Assembly: GCF_014643635.1 (NCBI RefSeq)
Contig: NZ_BMJV01000001.1
Location: forward strand, 62,001 to 126,000
Origin: Salipiger pallidus
Lineage (GTDB): Bacteria; Pseudomonadota; Alphaproteobacteria; Rhodobacterales; Rhodobacteraceae
Reading direction: 5' to 3'
Length of the DNA: 64,000 nucleotides
Of the stretch, positions 8,236-17,216 are shown piece after piece. How positions within the stretch are numbered: position 1 is the stretch's first letter; the number at the start of each line of letters is the position of its first letter. The position numbers were made by a program, and so were the translations under genes. The notes beneath the pieces were generated by a model that was given only the letters and a program-made list of their open reading frames with translations, was not told where the DNA came from and searched no databases.

Positions 8236-9023
8236 CAGGCCCCGTCCCTGTTCCTGATCCAGAGGAACCGCCCCGCAGCGTCGAGCTGCGCCACGACGCG
8301 GTCGAGATCAAGCACCATGACCCCTTCATGGGACAGCACGATGCCCGTAAGTCCTTTCTCCACCACCTTTTCAATGGTCTGAGGTCCGATCACCGGGAGG
8401 TCGGCACGGCGGTCCTGACCCGGTTTCTCGGCCTTGTAAAGGATCGCGCCGCCGCCTGCTTCGAGGCCGTCGAGCATGGCGTCGGTACCCGCGTCATCCT
8501 CACGAGCGCGCACGCTGGAGGCATCGACAACGCAGGATTGGCCAAGATCGCGCTTTCCCTGTTCGCGGCTGACGAGATCACCGATCTTCGCGGCCTGCTC
8601 GTCGCCGTGTCGTGGGCGCGCGTGGGTCAGTACCCCGGCGGGCGGCAAAAGACGCGGTGCAGCCTCGTGGGCGCCGATAACGGTGATCCCCGCCTCTTCG
8701 AAGATCTCGATGATGGCACGCAGGGCGCCGTCATCACCCAGCTCAAGAGCGGCGGCAATGCGGGGCACCAGCGGCGCGGTGGCCGCGTCGATGACGGCGG
8801 GGTCGATGTCCGGTCGACGGATCGTCCCGCACATGCACAATCGGTCCACGCCACGTTCCACCAAACGCGACACAAGGGTTCCCAGCGTCTCGAGCCGGAA
8901 GGTCATGTCCGCAGACAGGCTATCAGGCGGCATATGTTCCAGAGCGCAGACGATCGGTGTCTGCCGACAGCTAGAGAATACCGCGCCCGGAAGGCCGCCC
9001 TGTCCCGCGATGAGCGCCAGCAT
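8235..9023 (-). CDS. lpxI: UDP-2,3-diacylglucosamine pyrophosphatase LpxI
   Basis: LpxI (262 residues, formerly DUF1009) hydrolyses UDP-2,3-diacylglucosamine to lipid X, the step done by LpxH in gamma- and betaproteobacteria. It begins MLALIAGQGGLP and carries the conserved segments LCMCGTIRRPDI, GDDGALRAIIEIFEEAGI and the C-terminal KPGQDRRADLPVIGPQTIE. Having lpxI instead of lpxH between lpxA and lpxB is typical of alphaproteobacteria. It starts 6 bases after the lpxA stop. Confidence 0.93.
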   Translation of the reverse strand: MLALIAGQGGLPGAVFSSCRQTPIVCALEHMPPDSLSADMTFRLETLGTLVSRLVERGVDRLCMCGTIRRPDIDPAVIDAATAPLVPRIAAALELGDDGALRAIIEIFEEAGITVIGAHEAAPRLLPPAGVLTHARPRHGDEQAAKIGDLVSREQGKRDLGQSCVVDASSVRAREDDAGTDAMLDGLEAGGGAILYKAEKPGQDRRADLPVIGPQTIEKVVEKGLTGIVLSHEGVMVLDLDRVVAQLDAAGRFLWIRNRDGA

Positions 9024-9029
9024 CCCCGG

Positions 9030-9815
9030 TCAGCCCGGCGTCAGGAAATGGCGGTCGCTGTCACCCAGGATGAAGGTAACGATTTCCTTAACATAGTCGC
9101 TTTGCGTCTCGTCCCCGAGCCGCCGGGCACGATCGGCAAAGGCGCCCTCGCCCTGGGCCAGCATCTGGAACGCGGCGCGCAGTGCGGTGATGTCTGCACG
9201 GCTGACACCGCGGCGCTTGAGACCCACGAGGTTCAGCCCATCAAGCTTGCCGCGCGGGGCCTGCACCAGGCCATAGGGGATGACATCGTTGGTCACCATG
9301 GTGACCGCTCCGATGATAGCGCCGTGGCCGATGCGCACCCACTGGTGCACACCCGAAAGGCCCCCGACGATGACGTCATCTTCGATCACGCAATGGCCCG
9401 CGATGGCGCTGTTGTTGACCAGGATCACACGGTTGCCGATCTGCACGTCATGAGCCACGTGGCAGCCTGCCATGAACAGACCGTCATCGCCCACACGGGT
9501 GACGCCGCCACCGCCCTCGGTGCCGCAGTTCATGGTGACATGTTCACGGATACGGTTGCGTTTGCCGACGATCAGCCGGCTGTCCTCGCCCTTGAACTTG
9601 AGATCCTGCGGGATCTCTCCGATCACCGCGAACGAGAACACGACGGTGTCCTCGCCGATCTCCGTGTCGCCGGTAATGACGACATGGGATTTCAGCTCGA
9701 CCCGGGGGCCAAGGACGGCCTCGGGTCCGACGTGGCAGAACGGGCCAATGATGCAGCCTTCCCCGATGCTGGCCCCGTCCTCCACGACGGCGGAAGGGTG
9801 AATCTGCGTGGTCAT
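9030..9815 (-). CDS. lpxA: Acyl-ACP--UDP-N-acetylglucosamine O-acyltransferase
   Basis: LpxA (261 residues) performs the first step of lipid A synthesis. It is a left-handed beta-helix of hexapeptide repeats ([26 protein letters not shown] and onward) with the catalytic-type histidine segment near [14 protein letters not shown] and the C-terminal helical cap. The start overlaps the fabZ stop as ATGA. FabZ and LpxA draw on the same (3R)-hydroxyacyl-ACP pool, so their pairing makes biochemical sense. Confidence 0.95.
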   Translation of the reverse strand: MTTQIHPSAVVEDGASIGEGCIIGPFCHVGPEAVLGPRVELKSHVVITGDTEIGEDTVVFSFAVIGEIPQDLKFKGEDSRLIVGKRNRIREHVTMNCGTEGGGGVTRVGDDGLFMAGCHVAHDVQIGNRVILVNNSAIAGHCVIEDDVIVGGLSGVHQWVRIGHGAIIGAVTMVTNDVIPYGLVQAPRGKLDGLNLVGLKRRGVSRADITALRAAFQMLAQGEGAFADRARRLGDETQSDYVKEIVTFILGDSDRHFLTPG

Positions 9816-10273
9816 ACCGGCAGGTCCATCATCGCGGTGAAATCGGCCTCGGCAGCCATGTCGCCGTCAACGGTGGCGACCCCCCTGAACTTCCAGACCT
9901 TACCGCCCGGCTTGCCACGTACGGTGGTCAGCTCCATGCGCAGCTGGTCGCCAGGCACCACCATGCGGCGGAACTTGCAGTTGTCGATGGCCATGAAATA
10001 GACCTTGAGCTCCTTGTCCGCGAGATCAAGAGCCGTGCCCACCATCACCGCTGCGGTCTGCGCCATCGCCTCGACGATTGTGACGCCGGGCATGATCGGG
10101 TTTCCGGGAAAATGGCCCTGGAAATGCGGCTCGTTCATGGTGACGTTCTTGATCCCGACGGCGGATTTGATGCCGTCGATGTCGACCACACGATCCACCA
10201 GCAGGAACGGGTAGCGATGCGGCAGGATGCGCTGAATCAGCTGGATGTCCGCGGTAAGCAGCGTCTCTGTCAT
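9812..10273 (-). CDS. fabZ: (3R)-hydroxyacyl-ACP dehydratase
   Basis: FabZ (153 residues) dehydrates 3-hydroxyacyl-ACP in fatty acid elongation. The hot-dog fold signature is clear: [13 protein letters not shown], then the active-site histidine in [15 protein letters not shown] and the glutamate in [11 protein letters not shown]. It lies between ompH and lpxA in the usual order. Confidence 0.95.
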   Translation of the reverse strand: MTETLLTADIQLIQRILPHRYPFLLVDRVVDIDGIKSAVGIKNVTMNEPHFQGHFPGNPIMPGVTIVEAMAQTAAVMVGTALDLADKELKVYFMAIDNCKFRRMVVPGDQLRMELTTVRGKPGGKVWKFRGVATVDGDMAAEADFTAMMDLPV

Positions 10274-10375
10274 GGTGGGCCTTTTCCTGTCCGATTGTTG
10301 GGTCTGTCCCTAGCAACCCGCTGGCGGCAGGGCAAGCCGGGCGCGCGGCGCGGCGGCGGAACGCCGCGGCACGGT

Positions 10376-10990
10376 TCAGGGGGTGTCGTTCACCGCGTCA
10401 GCGATGCTTCCGGCGATGTCGTCAACGTCGATAGAACCATCTTCGACGGCGGCATCCACGTGGTCGATGGCGGTGTCGGTGATGTCCACCGCATCCACCG
10501 ACATCAGCACCTGACGCTTGTCCAGCACCACCAAGGCACCGGATTCACGCATGATCTGTCCGATCACCGGCTCAACCGTGGCAAGGAACAGCCTCCGTCG
10601 GCTTTCCGAGGCGTTGCCAAGCGCGCGGGCCTTGGCATCCTGTTCGCGCCGCAGCTCCTGCACCTTTTCGTCGAAGGCATTGGCCAGCTCGCGAAAGTCA
10701 GCCTGCTCCATGGTCCGGCGCTTTTCGGTCAGTGCCCGTTCTTCGGCGGTCAACTCGGCTTCGATGCGGCGGTTCTCGGCGGCGATGGCCGCGCCGCGCT
10801 CTTCAAGGGCTGCGGTGACAGCCTCCCCGTAGGCGCTTTCCGAAAACATCCGGTCGAAATCCACCGTCAGGATTGGGCTGACGGTGGCCCCTTGCTGCAA
10901 CAGCTCCTGCTGGGCGGTCGCCGGAACGGCAGCCGCCGCGATCCCGATGGACAGGACCGCGGCGGCACATTTGCGAAGATCGCCGACCAT
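10376..10990 (-). CDS. OmpH/Skp-family periplasmic chaperone
   Basis: A 204-residue OmpH/Skp-like protein that escorts unfolded outer-membrane proteins to BamA. ATG 10990 gives an Ala-rich signal peptide ending near PATAQQ; the open frame extends 125 codons upstream but that part is antisense to bamA-frame sequence and not protein-like. The middle (about 60-130) is a charged Glu/Arg/Ala coiled coil, as in Skp. The C-terminal tail is acidic and ends DAVNDTP. It starts one base from the bamA stop. Confidence 0.85.
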   Translation of the reverse strand: MVGDLRKCAAAVLSIGIAAAAVPATAQQELLQQGATVSPILTVDFDRMFSESAYGEAVTAALEERGAAIAAENRRIEAELTAEERALTEKRRTMEQADFRELANAFDEKVQELRREQDAKARALGNASESRRRLFLATVEPVIGQIMRESGALVVLDKRQVLMSVDAVDITDTAIDHVDAAVEDGSIDVDDIAGSIADAVNDTP

Positions 10991-10991
10991 G

Positions 10992-13373
10992 TCAGAACTT
11001 GGTCGAGATCGAGAAGCTGAAGTTCTGATCCTTGTCCCGCTCTTCCTTCTGCACGGCGCGCGAGAAGTTGAGGCGAAGCGGACCAAGCGCCGAATCCCAG
11101 AACACCGAGACGCCCAGCACGTGGCGGGCCGAGAAGTCCTCGTAAAGCACTTCATTGGTGGTGTTCGAGCTGGTGTAATCGGACAGGCCCCAGACCGACC
11201 CGACGTCATAGAAGACGCCACCGGTGATGCCGTATTCCTCTGGCAGACCCAGCGGGAACTCTGCTTCGAACCGCGCCACGGCAAAGTAGTTGCCGCCAAG
11301 GCTGTCATCCACGTCCGACGCACTGTCGTATTCACGCGGGCCGAGGCCGCCGTATTCAAAGCCACGGAAGGTGGAATCGTTCAGCAGGTAACGGTCGGTG
11401 ACGCGGCTTTCACCCTTGCTGTAATGCAGCGCGCCGGCATCGAAGGTGGCACGCAGCGTGACTTCCTCGTTGAGGACACGGGTCTGGGCAACCGCACGCA
11501 GGTTCGTCTTGACGAAGTTGCTGTCGCCGCCAACGCCGAACTCCTGCCCGAATTCCAGCAGGACGCCCGCGTTCGGGTTCAGCCCGGTGCGCCGGGTGTC
11601 ATAGCTCAGCAGGTAGGTCAGGCTGTGGTCGATGCGCGAGCCTTCGTCCTCTTCCGCCCGGATGATCTGGCCGGCGTCGTTCTCATAGGCGTTCTGGATA
11701 TCCGTGTAGCGCGCGCTGTAGCGCAGGGTCATCCGCGTGGTTTCGGACACCGGGAAAGTCAGGCTCGGGGTAAACGAGCCAGTGGTGGTGTCGTACTCGG
11801 AATACTGCTGATCGGTCTCGGTATAGTTCAGCGCAATCCCGAGCCGCAGATCCCGGCCAAGGAAGGCAGGTTCGGCAAAGTTGAAGTTGTAGGCAGACGC
11901 GCTCGACGCGGTGTTGATGCCGAAGGACAACTGCTGCCCGCGCCCGAGGAAGTTCTGTTCCGCGAAGGACAGCGCAAGGCCGAAACCACTGGAGGTCGAG
12001 TAGGACCCGCCGAAGCCGAGCGAGCCGGTAGGCGCCTCTTCCACGTTCACGTCCACGATGACCTGCTGCGGGGTCGACCCCTCGCGCGCCTCGACATCGG
12101 CATTGGCAAAGTAGCCAAGCGCACGGATGCGCTCTGCCGCCTGCCGGATGGCGCGCGGGTTGAAGGGGTCGCCCTCGGCAGTGTCGAACTGGCGCCGGAC
12201 CACGCGGTCCAGCGTGGTGGTGTTGCCCTCGATGTCGATGCGCTCAACGAACACGCGGCGGCCGCGGGTCAGCTGGAATTCGACGTCAAGGGTGAGGTCG
12301 CGCTCGTTGCGGGTGACCACCGGCTCGACACGCACGAAGTTCAGCCCCTGCCGGACTGCAAGCCGCTCCAGCCGGGCGATCTGGTTCTCGACGATCGACG
12401 GCGAATAGACACCGCCAGGGCTGGCGGTCAGCGCGTTCTGGAAGGAGGCGACATTGACCTCTGGCAGGTCCGATCCGACGGTGATGTTGCCGAAGTTGAA
12501 CTGCTGCCCTTCCTCAACGTTGAAGGTGATGAAGTAAGCATCCCGCTCGGCGCTCAGCTCGGAATTCACGCCCGTGATGCGGAAGTCGACATAGCCCCGC
12601 GACGCATAGAAATCCTGCAGCAGCTGCCGGTCGAAGGCGATGCGCTCCTCGATGAAGGTGTCGCTCCGGATAAGCGCCCGCAGGAAGCCGGCCTGCGTGG
12701 TCTCGAGCACGCGGCGCAGGCGACGGTCGGAATAGGCGCTGTTGCCCACGAAGCCGATGCGCTCGACCTCGGTGACGCCGCCTTCGAAGATCTCGTAGAC
12801 CAGGTCGACACGGTTATCGGACCGCCGGATGAGCTTTGGCGTCACCCGTGCGGAAATGCGCCCCTGCTCGGTGTAGGCTGCGGCGATGGTCGCAGCGTCC
12901 TCTTCAGCGATGGTGGGATTGTAGACCCGGCGCGACTGCGAGCGCACAAGCGGGGCAAGATCCTCGTCGTCAATGCGGCTGTTGCCCTCGAAGGCGACCG
13001 CGTTGACGGTGGGATATTCGGTCACGCTGATCACAAGCGTGTTGCCCTGCGGCACGATCTCGACCCGCTCGAACAGCCCCGAGGCCACAAGCCTCTGGTA
13101 GGCGTCGTTCAGCTCGGCCCCACTGACCGGGGCGCCGCGTGCGATTCCCGCGTAGCTGAGGATGGTTCCCTGCTCAATCCGCTGGTTGCCCTCGATGGAC
13201 ACGTTGCTGAACGAGAAGGTTTGCGCCATGACCGGCTTCGGTGCCGCGGTCAAAGCGACTGAAATCGCGACTGAAAGTGCTGCGAGAGAAGCACTTGTCC
13301 TGAAGATGCGCACAAAGCGCCGGGGCTTTTGCCCCGTTAGCCCGTAGGTCATACCGCCAATCCGTTCCGCCAT
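10992..13373 (-). CDS. bamA: Outer membrane protein assembly factor BamA
   Basis: BamA (793 residues) folds and inserts beta-barrel proteins in the outer membrane. It has a basic signal peptide (about 1-50, ending near PVMAQ), five POTRA domains beginning at FSFSNVSIEGNQRIEQG, and the C-terminal 16-strand surface-antigen barrel with the GGxYFAVARFEAEFPLGL segment and a terminal phenylalanine (ISTKF). ATG 13373 is used; ATG 13352 is an alternative and neither has a strong ribosome site. It follows rseP, with a small membrane protein gene between them. Confidence 0.95.
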   Translation of the reverse strand: MAERIGGMTYGLTGQKPRRFVRIFRTSASLAALSVAISVALTAAPKPVMAQTFSFSNVSIEGNQRIEQGTILSYAGIARGAPVSGAELNDAYQRLVASGLFERVEIVPQGNTLVISVTEYPTVNAVAFEGNSRIDDEDLAPLVRSQSRRVYNPTIAEEDAATIAAAYTEQGRISARVTPKLIRRSDNRVDLVYEIFEGGVTEVERIGFVGNSAYSDRRLRRVLETTQAGFLRALIRSDTFIEERIAFDRQLLQDFYASRGYVDFRITGVNSELSAERDAYFITFNVEEGQQFNFGNITVGSDLPEVNVASFQNALTASPGGVYSPSIVENQIARLERLAVRQGLNFVRVEPVVTRNERDLTLDVEFQLTRGRRVFVERIDIEGNTTTLDRVVRRQFDTAEGDPFNPRAIRQAAERIRALGYFANADVEAREGSTPQQVIVDVNVEEAPTGSLGFGGSYSTSSGFGLALSFAEQNFLGRGQQLSFGINTASSASAYNFNFAEPAFLGRDLRLGIALNYTETDQQYSEYDTTTGSFTPSLTFPVSETTRMTLRYSARYTDIQNAYENDAGQIIRAEEDEGSRIDHSLTYLLSYDTRRTGLNPNAGVLLEFGQEFGVGGDSNFVKTNLRAVAQTRVLNEEVTLRATFDAGALHYSKGESRVTDRYLLNDSTFRGFEYGGLGPREYDSASDVDDSLGGNYFAVARFEAEFPLGLPEEYGITGGVFYDVGSVWGLSDYTSSNTTNEVLYEDFSARHVLGVSVFWDSALGPLRLNFSRAVQKEERDKDQNFSFSISTKF

Positions 13374-13444
13374 AATCTTTTTTTACGTGAGTACCTAGAT
13401 TGGGGAACCTTGTCAAAAGCCGAAGCGGCTTTTCGGTGACCGTC

Positions 13445-13570
13445 TTAGAGAGATCCCAGGAATGCCCCAAGGTACAGCGCGCCAACGATGAAGCCGATAC
13501 ACAGTAGGCGATCCCAGTTGATCTGGAACAGAAGGCTGAGGCCGCGATAGCCGGACTGGAGGGTATGCAT
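13445..13570 (-). CDS. Small single-span membrane protein (41 aa)
   Basis: From ATG 13570 the frame encodes 41 residues with one clear transmembrane segment, LLCIGFIVGALYLGAFLGSL, running to the C-terminus after an amphipathic start (MHTLQSGYRGLSLLFQINWD). The YRGLSLL..N.DRLL pattern reads like a conserved family of tiny Rhodobacteraceae proteins, from memory. It sits between rseP and bamA on the same strand. A longer open frame upstream runs through a palindrome and is not favoured. Function unknown. Confidence 0.55.
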   Translation of the reverse strand: MHTLQSGYRGLSLLFQINWDRLLCIGFIVGALYLGAFLGSL

Positions 13571-13591
13571 GGTAGATTGCCCGATAGATTG

Positions 13592-13611
13592 GGCGCGGCC
13601 CGGGCCGCGCC
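13592..13611. repeat. 20-bp perfect GC palindrome between rseP and the small membrane gene
   Basis: The arms GGCGCGGCCC and GGGCCGCGCC form a perfect palindrome without a T run. The 243 bases between 13570 and 13814 hold this, a shorter palindrome GGGCGGCCGCCC at 13659-13670, and no gene that I can support. It may be a processing or attenuation hairpin in the rseP-bamA transcript. Confidence 0.5.
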
Positions 13612-13813
13612 ATGGGTGAATTGCCGGAAGGTCTAGTTCAATAATATGGCTGAACTTGGGCGGCCGCCCGGGCACCGATCGGATGCTGCGCCGCAGCTAC
13701 AGACCGGCAGTGCCCCTCTTCACGGCCAAATCGCACGCCGTCCCTGCTCCCTTTGCCACAAGTCTTCCAAGGACAACGAGGGGCAGCGCCCGCCGTTGCC
13801 GCAGGCACCATGG

Positions 13814-15157
13814 TCAGGGGCAGAACAGATCGTTGGTCAGGGCAAAGGTCATCAACGCAAGGATCAGGAACAGGCCCACCGACATGAGCACGTTCAGCGC
13901 CCGGTCCGACGGCGGTTTGCCGGTGACGCCTTCCCAAGCATGGAACACAAGGTGCCCACCATCGAGCACCGGAACCGGGAACAGGTTCAGCAGACCCACG
14001 GCGGTGGAGAGCACCGCGATAAAGGTGATGAAGCTCTGCCCGCCCTGGCTTGCCATGGCCCCGGATGTCTGCGCTATGCTGATCGGCCCAGACAGGTTGC
14101 ACGACGAGATCTTACCCACAGCCATGTGCCACAGGCCCGACAGCGATCCTGTGACGATGTCCCAGGTGCGCTCCACTCCGCCGGTGAAGGCCTCGACGGG
14201 CCCGACGAAACCAGTGGCCGGCTCGAAGGCAAGCCCGCCGACGATGCCGATGCGGTACACGGCCTGATAACCGCCTTCCGGCAGCGGCTCATCGGTCCGC
14301 TTGGGGGTCATGGACAGCGGGATCTCGGTCCCGTCACGCCAGACCACCAGGTCGAGCGGCGCACCTTCTGAGCCTTCGACCTTGTCCTTCAGCTGCTGGA
14401 AGGCATAGGCCGGCTCTCCGCCGATGGAGGTAATGATATCGCCGGGCTCGATCCCCGCCTCGAAGGCTGCCGAACGCGGCACCACCTGGGTGGCGATGGG
14501 CGGATAGACATAGGGCCCGTCCACGGTCATTTCGCTGCCGTCGCGTTCCACAACATAAGGCAGCACCGGCTCTTCCGGCAGCGCCTGCATGAAGGCCTCA
14601 AACCCAGCGCCATCGTCGAAGGACGGCATGGTCTGGCCGTCAATGGTCAGGATCACGTCCCCCTGGCGCAGTTCCTGAGCGGTGGGCAGTGCCCGTAGCT
14701 CTCCAACGGTGAAGGGGTCGGCCACCCTGCCCTGCACCATGAAAAGACAGGTGAAGATCACGATGGTCAGGATGAAGTTGAACACAGGCCCGGCGGCCAC
14801 CGTGGCCGACCGTGCCCAGAGCGGCGCGCCGTTCATGGTGCGGCGGCGTTCCTCGGGGCTGAGCTCGGCCAGGGCGTCCTCGTCGGCCCCTCCACTGGCA
14901 TTGGCATCGCCTTTGAACTTGACGTAGCCGCCAAACGGCAGCGCGGCGATCTGCCATTTCGTGCCGCGCTTGTCATAGCGCGACACCAGCACCGGTCCGA
15001 AGCCAAGGCTGAACACGTCTGCATCGATTCCCGACCAGCGGCCAACGATGTAATGTCCATATTCATGGATGGCGACGATGATCGAAAGGGCGATCACGAA
15101 GAAGGCGAGGGTGTAGAGAAGACCTCCGAATTGCGGGATCAACGTCGAAATATCCAA
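13814..15157 (-). CDS. rseP: RIP zinc metalloprotease RseP
   Basis: A site-2 intramembrane protease (447 residues) that cleaves membrane-anchored regulators and signal-peptide remnants. The zinc motif HEYGH is at residues 31-35 inside the first membrane helix; the second motif is LNLFPVPVLDGGHL near the C-terminus. A PDZ domain with SAAFEAGIEPGDIITSIGG lies between. I favour TTG 15157 as start because AGGCGACAGG precedes it and the family normally begins just before the first helix; the open frame reaches further upstream into dxr, but that part is not protein-like. It lies in the dxr-rseP-bamA order usual for proteobacteria. Confidence 0.9.
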   Translation of the reverse strand: MDISTLIPQFGGLLYTLAFFVIALSIIVAIHEYGHYIVGRWSGIDADVFSLGFGPVLVSRYDKRGTKWQIAALPFGGYVKFKGDANASGGADEDALAELSPEERRRTMNGAPLWARSATVAAGPVFNFILTIVIFTCLFMVQGRVADPFTVGELRALPTAQELRQGDVILTIDGQTMPSFDDGAGFEAFMQALPEEPVLPYVVERDGSEMTVDGPYVYPPIATQVVPRSAAFEAGIEPGDIITSIGGEPAYAFQQLKDKVEGSEGAPLDLVVWRDGTEIPLSMTPKRTDEPLPEGGYQAVYRIGIVGGLAFEPATGFVGPVEAFTGGVERTWDIVTGSLSGLWHMAVGKISSCNLSGPISIAQTSGAMASQGGQSFITFIAVLSTAVGLLNLFPVPVLDGGHLVFHAWEGVTGKPPSDRALNVLMSVGLFLILALMTFALTNDLFCP

Positions 15158-15208
15158 AACCTGTCGCCTCTTTATCGTTTCGTCATCGTCCGGTCGGACG
15201 GTCGTTCC

Positions 15209-15230
15209 GGTGCCGGAGGCCTCCGGCACC
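15209..15230. repeat. 22-bp perfect palindrome between dxr and rseP
   Basis: The arms GGTGCCGGAGG and CCTCCGGCACC are adjacent and perfect, 4 bases beyond the dxr stop. There is no T run, so it is more likely an intercistronic hairpin than a terminator. Confidence 0.5.
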
Positions 15231-15233
15231 CTA

Positions 15234-16409
15234 TCAGCTTGCGGCTTGCATGCCCATGATTTCGTCCGCGGTGATACGGGCGAGATGGTCGGCAGAGCGC
15301 ACGTTATCAAGTGTGAACCCGGCATGAATGAGGCTGTCTTGGGCCGAAACACAGGTTAGTGTTTCCTCCACGACACGCGCCATGTCGTTGAACCCGATCC
15401 GCCGGTCGATGAACGCATCGAGCGCGCGCTCCTTGGCAGCGTTGAACACCGCGCCCGTAAGCCCGCCCGCCTGCATCACCTCGCGTGCTAGCCGCAGCGC
15501 GGGCCAGCGCGTCTCGGACGCCTCGCGGAAGGTGAACTGGCCCAGCTTCACGAGATCAAGCCGCTCGACCGGCAGCGCCTGCCGGGCCGGGTGGTGCAGC
15601 GCAAAGCCGATGGCGTGGCGCATGTCGGCTGGCCCCACATGGGCCATGAGGGCTCCGTCCCGGAACCCCACCAGAGCGTGTATCATCGATTCAGGATGAA
15701 CAACGACCTCTATCATTCCCGGCTCGATCCCAAAGAATTCCTTGGTCTCAATGAGTTCCAGCGCCTTGTTGAACATGGAGGCGGAATCAATCGTGATCCG
15801 CTGCCCCATCGCCCAGTTGGGATGGGTCGCAGCCTGCTCAGGCGTGGCTTGCGCCAGCTGTTCAAGTGGCCAATCGCGGAACGCTCCGCCACTGGCGGTG
15901 ATAATCACCCGCTCAACCGCGGCCAAGTCCTCGCCGATGAGGGCCTGGAAGACAGCGGAATGCTCGCTGTCCACGGGCAGGATTTTGGCACTAGTGGCGC
16001 GCGCGGTCTCCATCATCAGAGGGCCGGCGCAGACCATGCTTTCCTTGTTGGCCAGCGCAAGGCTCGCACCCTGCTCCAGCGCGTGCAGGCCTGGGGCCAA
16101 GCCCGCCGCGCCGACGATGGCCGACATCACCCAGTCTGCCGGTCGCTGCGCCGCCTCGATCAGCGCCGATTCACCCGCGGCCGCCTCGACACCGCTTCCG
16201 GCAAGCGCATCGCGCAGGTCCGCCAGACGCTCGGGGTCGGCGGTCACTGCCACTTCGGCGTCAAACTCGATGGCATCGCGGGCCAGCCGTTCGATGTTGC
16301 CAGCGCCCGTCAGAGCAACGACGCGGTATGCCTCGCGGTCACGCCTCACCAGGTCGAGCGTGTTCTGCCCGATGGAGCCGGTGGCCCCGAATACGGAAAT
16401 ACGTCGCAT
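15234..16409 (-). CDS. dxr: 1-deoxy-D-xylulose 5-phosphate reductoisomerase
   Basis: Dxr (391 residues) makes 2-C-methylerythritol 4-phosphate, the committed step of non-mevalonate isoprenoid synthesis. It begins with the NADPH-binding motif ISVFGATGSIGQNTLDLV and shows ALANKESMVCAGPLM, LPVDSEHSAVFQAL and TASGGAFRDWP, which hold substrate and metal ligands. ATG 16409 has GAAGGGG upstream at good spacing; a GTG sits one codon earlier. It supplies isoprenoid precursors for UppS encoded two genes upstream. Confidence 0.95.
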   Translation of the reverse strand: MRRISVFGATGSIGQNTLDLVRRDREAYRVVALTGAGNIERLARDAIEFDAEVAVTADPERLADLRDALAGSGVEAAAGESALIEAAQRPADWVMSAIVGAAGLAPGLHALEQGASLALANKESMVCAGPLMMETARATSAKILPVDSEHSAVFQALIGEDLAAVERVIITASGGAFRDWPLEQLAQATPEQAATHPNWAMGQRITIDSASMFNKALELIETKEFFGIEPGMIEVVVHPESMIHALVGFRDGALMAHVGPADMRHAIGFALHHPARQALPVERLDLVKLGQFTFREASETRWPALRLAREVMQAGGLTGAVFNAAKERALDAFIDRRIGFNDMARVVEETLTCVSAQDSLIHAGFTLDNVRSADHLARITADEIMGMQAAS

Positions 16410-16430
16410 CACAGCCCCTTCAGAGCGCGG

Positions 16431-17216
16431 TCACAGTCCCGGGGGGAAGTCGATGATTTGCCCCGCGATGAGCAGGAACAGCGCCGCGCCCAGCATGCCG
16501 TCAAACCGGTCCAGCAGGCCGCCATGCCCCGGCAGCAGGTTCGAGCTATCCTTGACCCCTGCCCGCCGCTTGATGGTGCTTTCGGCCATGTCACCGATCT
16601 GGCTCGCCATGGAAATGGCGATGGAAATGCCCATGAGGCCGAAGCCAGCATAGGTGGTGCCAGCGAACAGCAGACCGACGATGGCCGCGCCGATCCAACC
16701 GGCGATGGCCCCGGACCATGTCTTCTTGGGCGACACACGCGGCCAGAGCTTCGGCCCGCCAAAGATGCGCCCGGCGAAATATCCGCCCACGTCGGTGATG
16801 ACGACCACGCAGGTCAGCCACAGCATCCAGACGATTCCGAGCTCGGCACGCACGGACATGAAACCATAGCCCGCCAGAAGGATCATCGCGGTGAACACCG
16901 CGTAGGTCACGCCGCCCCGCTCCATCCGGCCAAAACCGGCCATTGACGGTAGCAGCAGCAGCGGCAGCGCAAAGGACGCGGGCAGGTAGATCGAGGCCAA
17001 TGCGCAGCCCCCCGCCAGCCCGCCCAGCAGGTTGGCTGACTTGTCGCGGTTGGTGTCGACCATGCGCACCAGTTCCCACACCATGATGCCGCAGGCTGCC
17101 GAGATGAACAGGCGCCACGCGATACCGCCGATCCACACGGTGACCAGCGCGATGGCGATGAGGATCGCCGCAGAGATCATCCGCGGCTTCAGATCGTTCC
17201 AACGGGAAGATGTCAT
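16431..17216 (-). CDS. cdsA: Phosphatidate cytidylyltransferase
   Basis: CdsA (261 residues) makes CDP-diacylglycerol at the inner membrane for phospholipid synthesis. It has about seven to eight hydrophobic helices and the family signature near the C-terminus (SPKKTWSGAIAGWIGA followed by SQIGDMAESTIKRRAGVKDSS and PGHGGLLDRFDGML). ATG 17216 overlaps the uppS stop region (ATGA), so coupling with uppS is likely; an upstream extension in the same frame is antisense-like and not used. Confidence 0.93.
   Translation of the reverse strand: MTSSRWNDLKPRMISAAILIAIALVTVWIGGIAWRLFISAACGIMVWELVRMVDTNRDKSANLLGGLAGGCALASIYLPASFALPLLLLPSMAGFGRMERGGVTYAVFTAMILLAGYGFMSVRAELGIVWMLWLTCVVVITDVGGYFAGRIFGGPKLWPRVSPKKTWSGAIAGWIGAAIVGLLFAGTTYAGFGLMGISIAISMASQIGDMAESTIKRRAGVKDSSNLLPGHGGLLDRFDGMLGAALFLLIAGQIIDFPPGL

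Noticed and set aside
8328-10001. Long plus-strand open frame opposite lpxI and lpxA
   Set aside because: It has no protein-like domain pattern, while the minus strand carries complete lpxI and lpxA motifs. High GC creates such antisense frames.
10884-13262. 792-codon plus-strand open frame opposite bamA
   Set aside because: It is the exact antisense of bamA, which has signal peptide, POTRA and barrel features; codon use only reflects the opposite strand.
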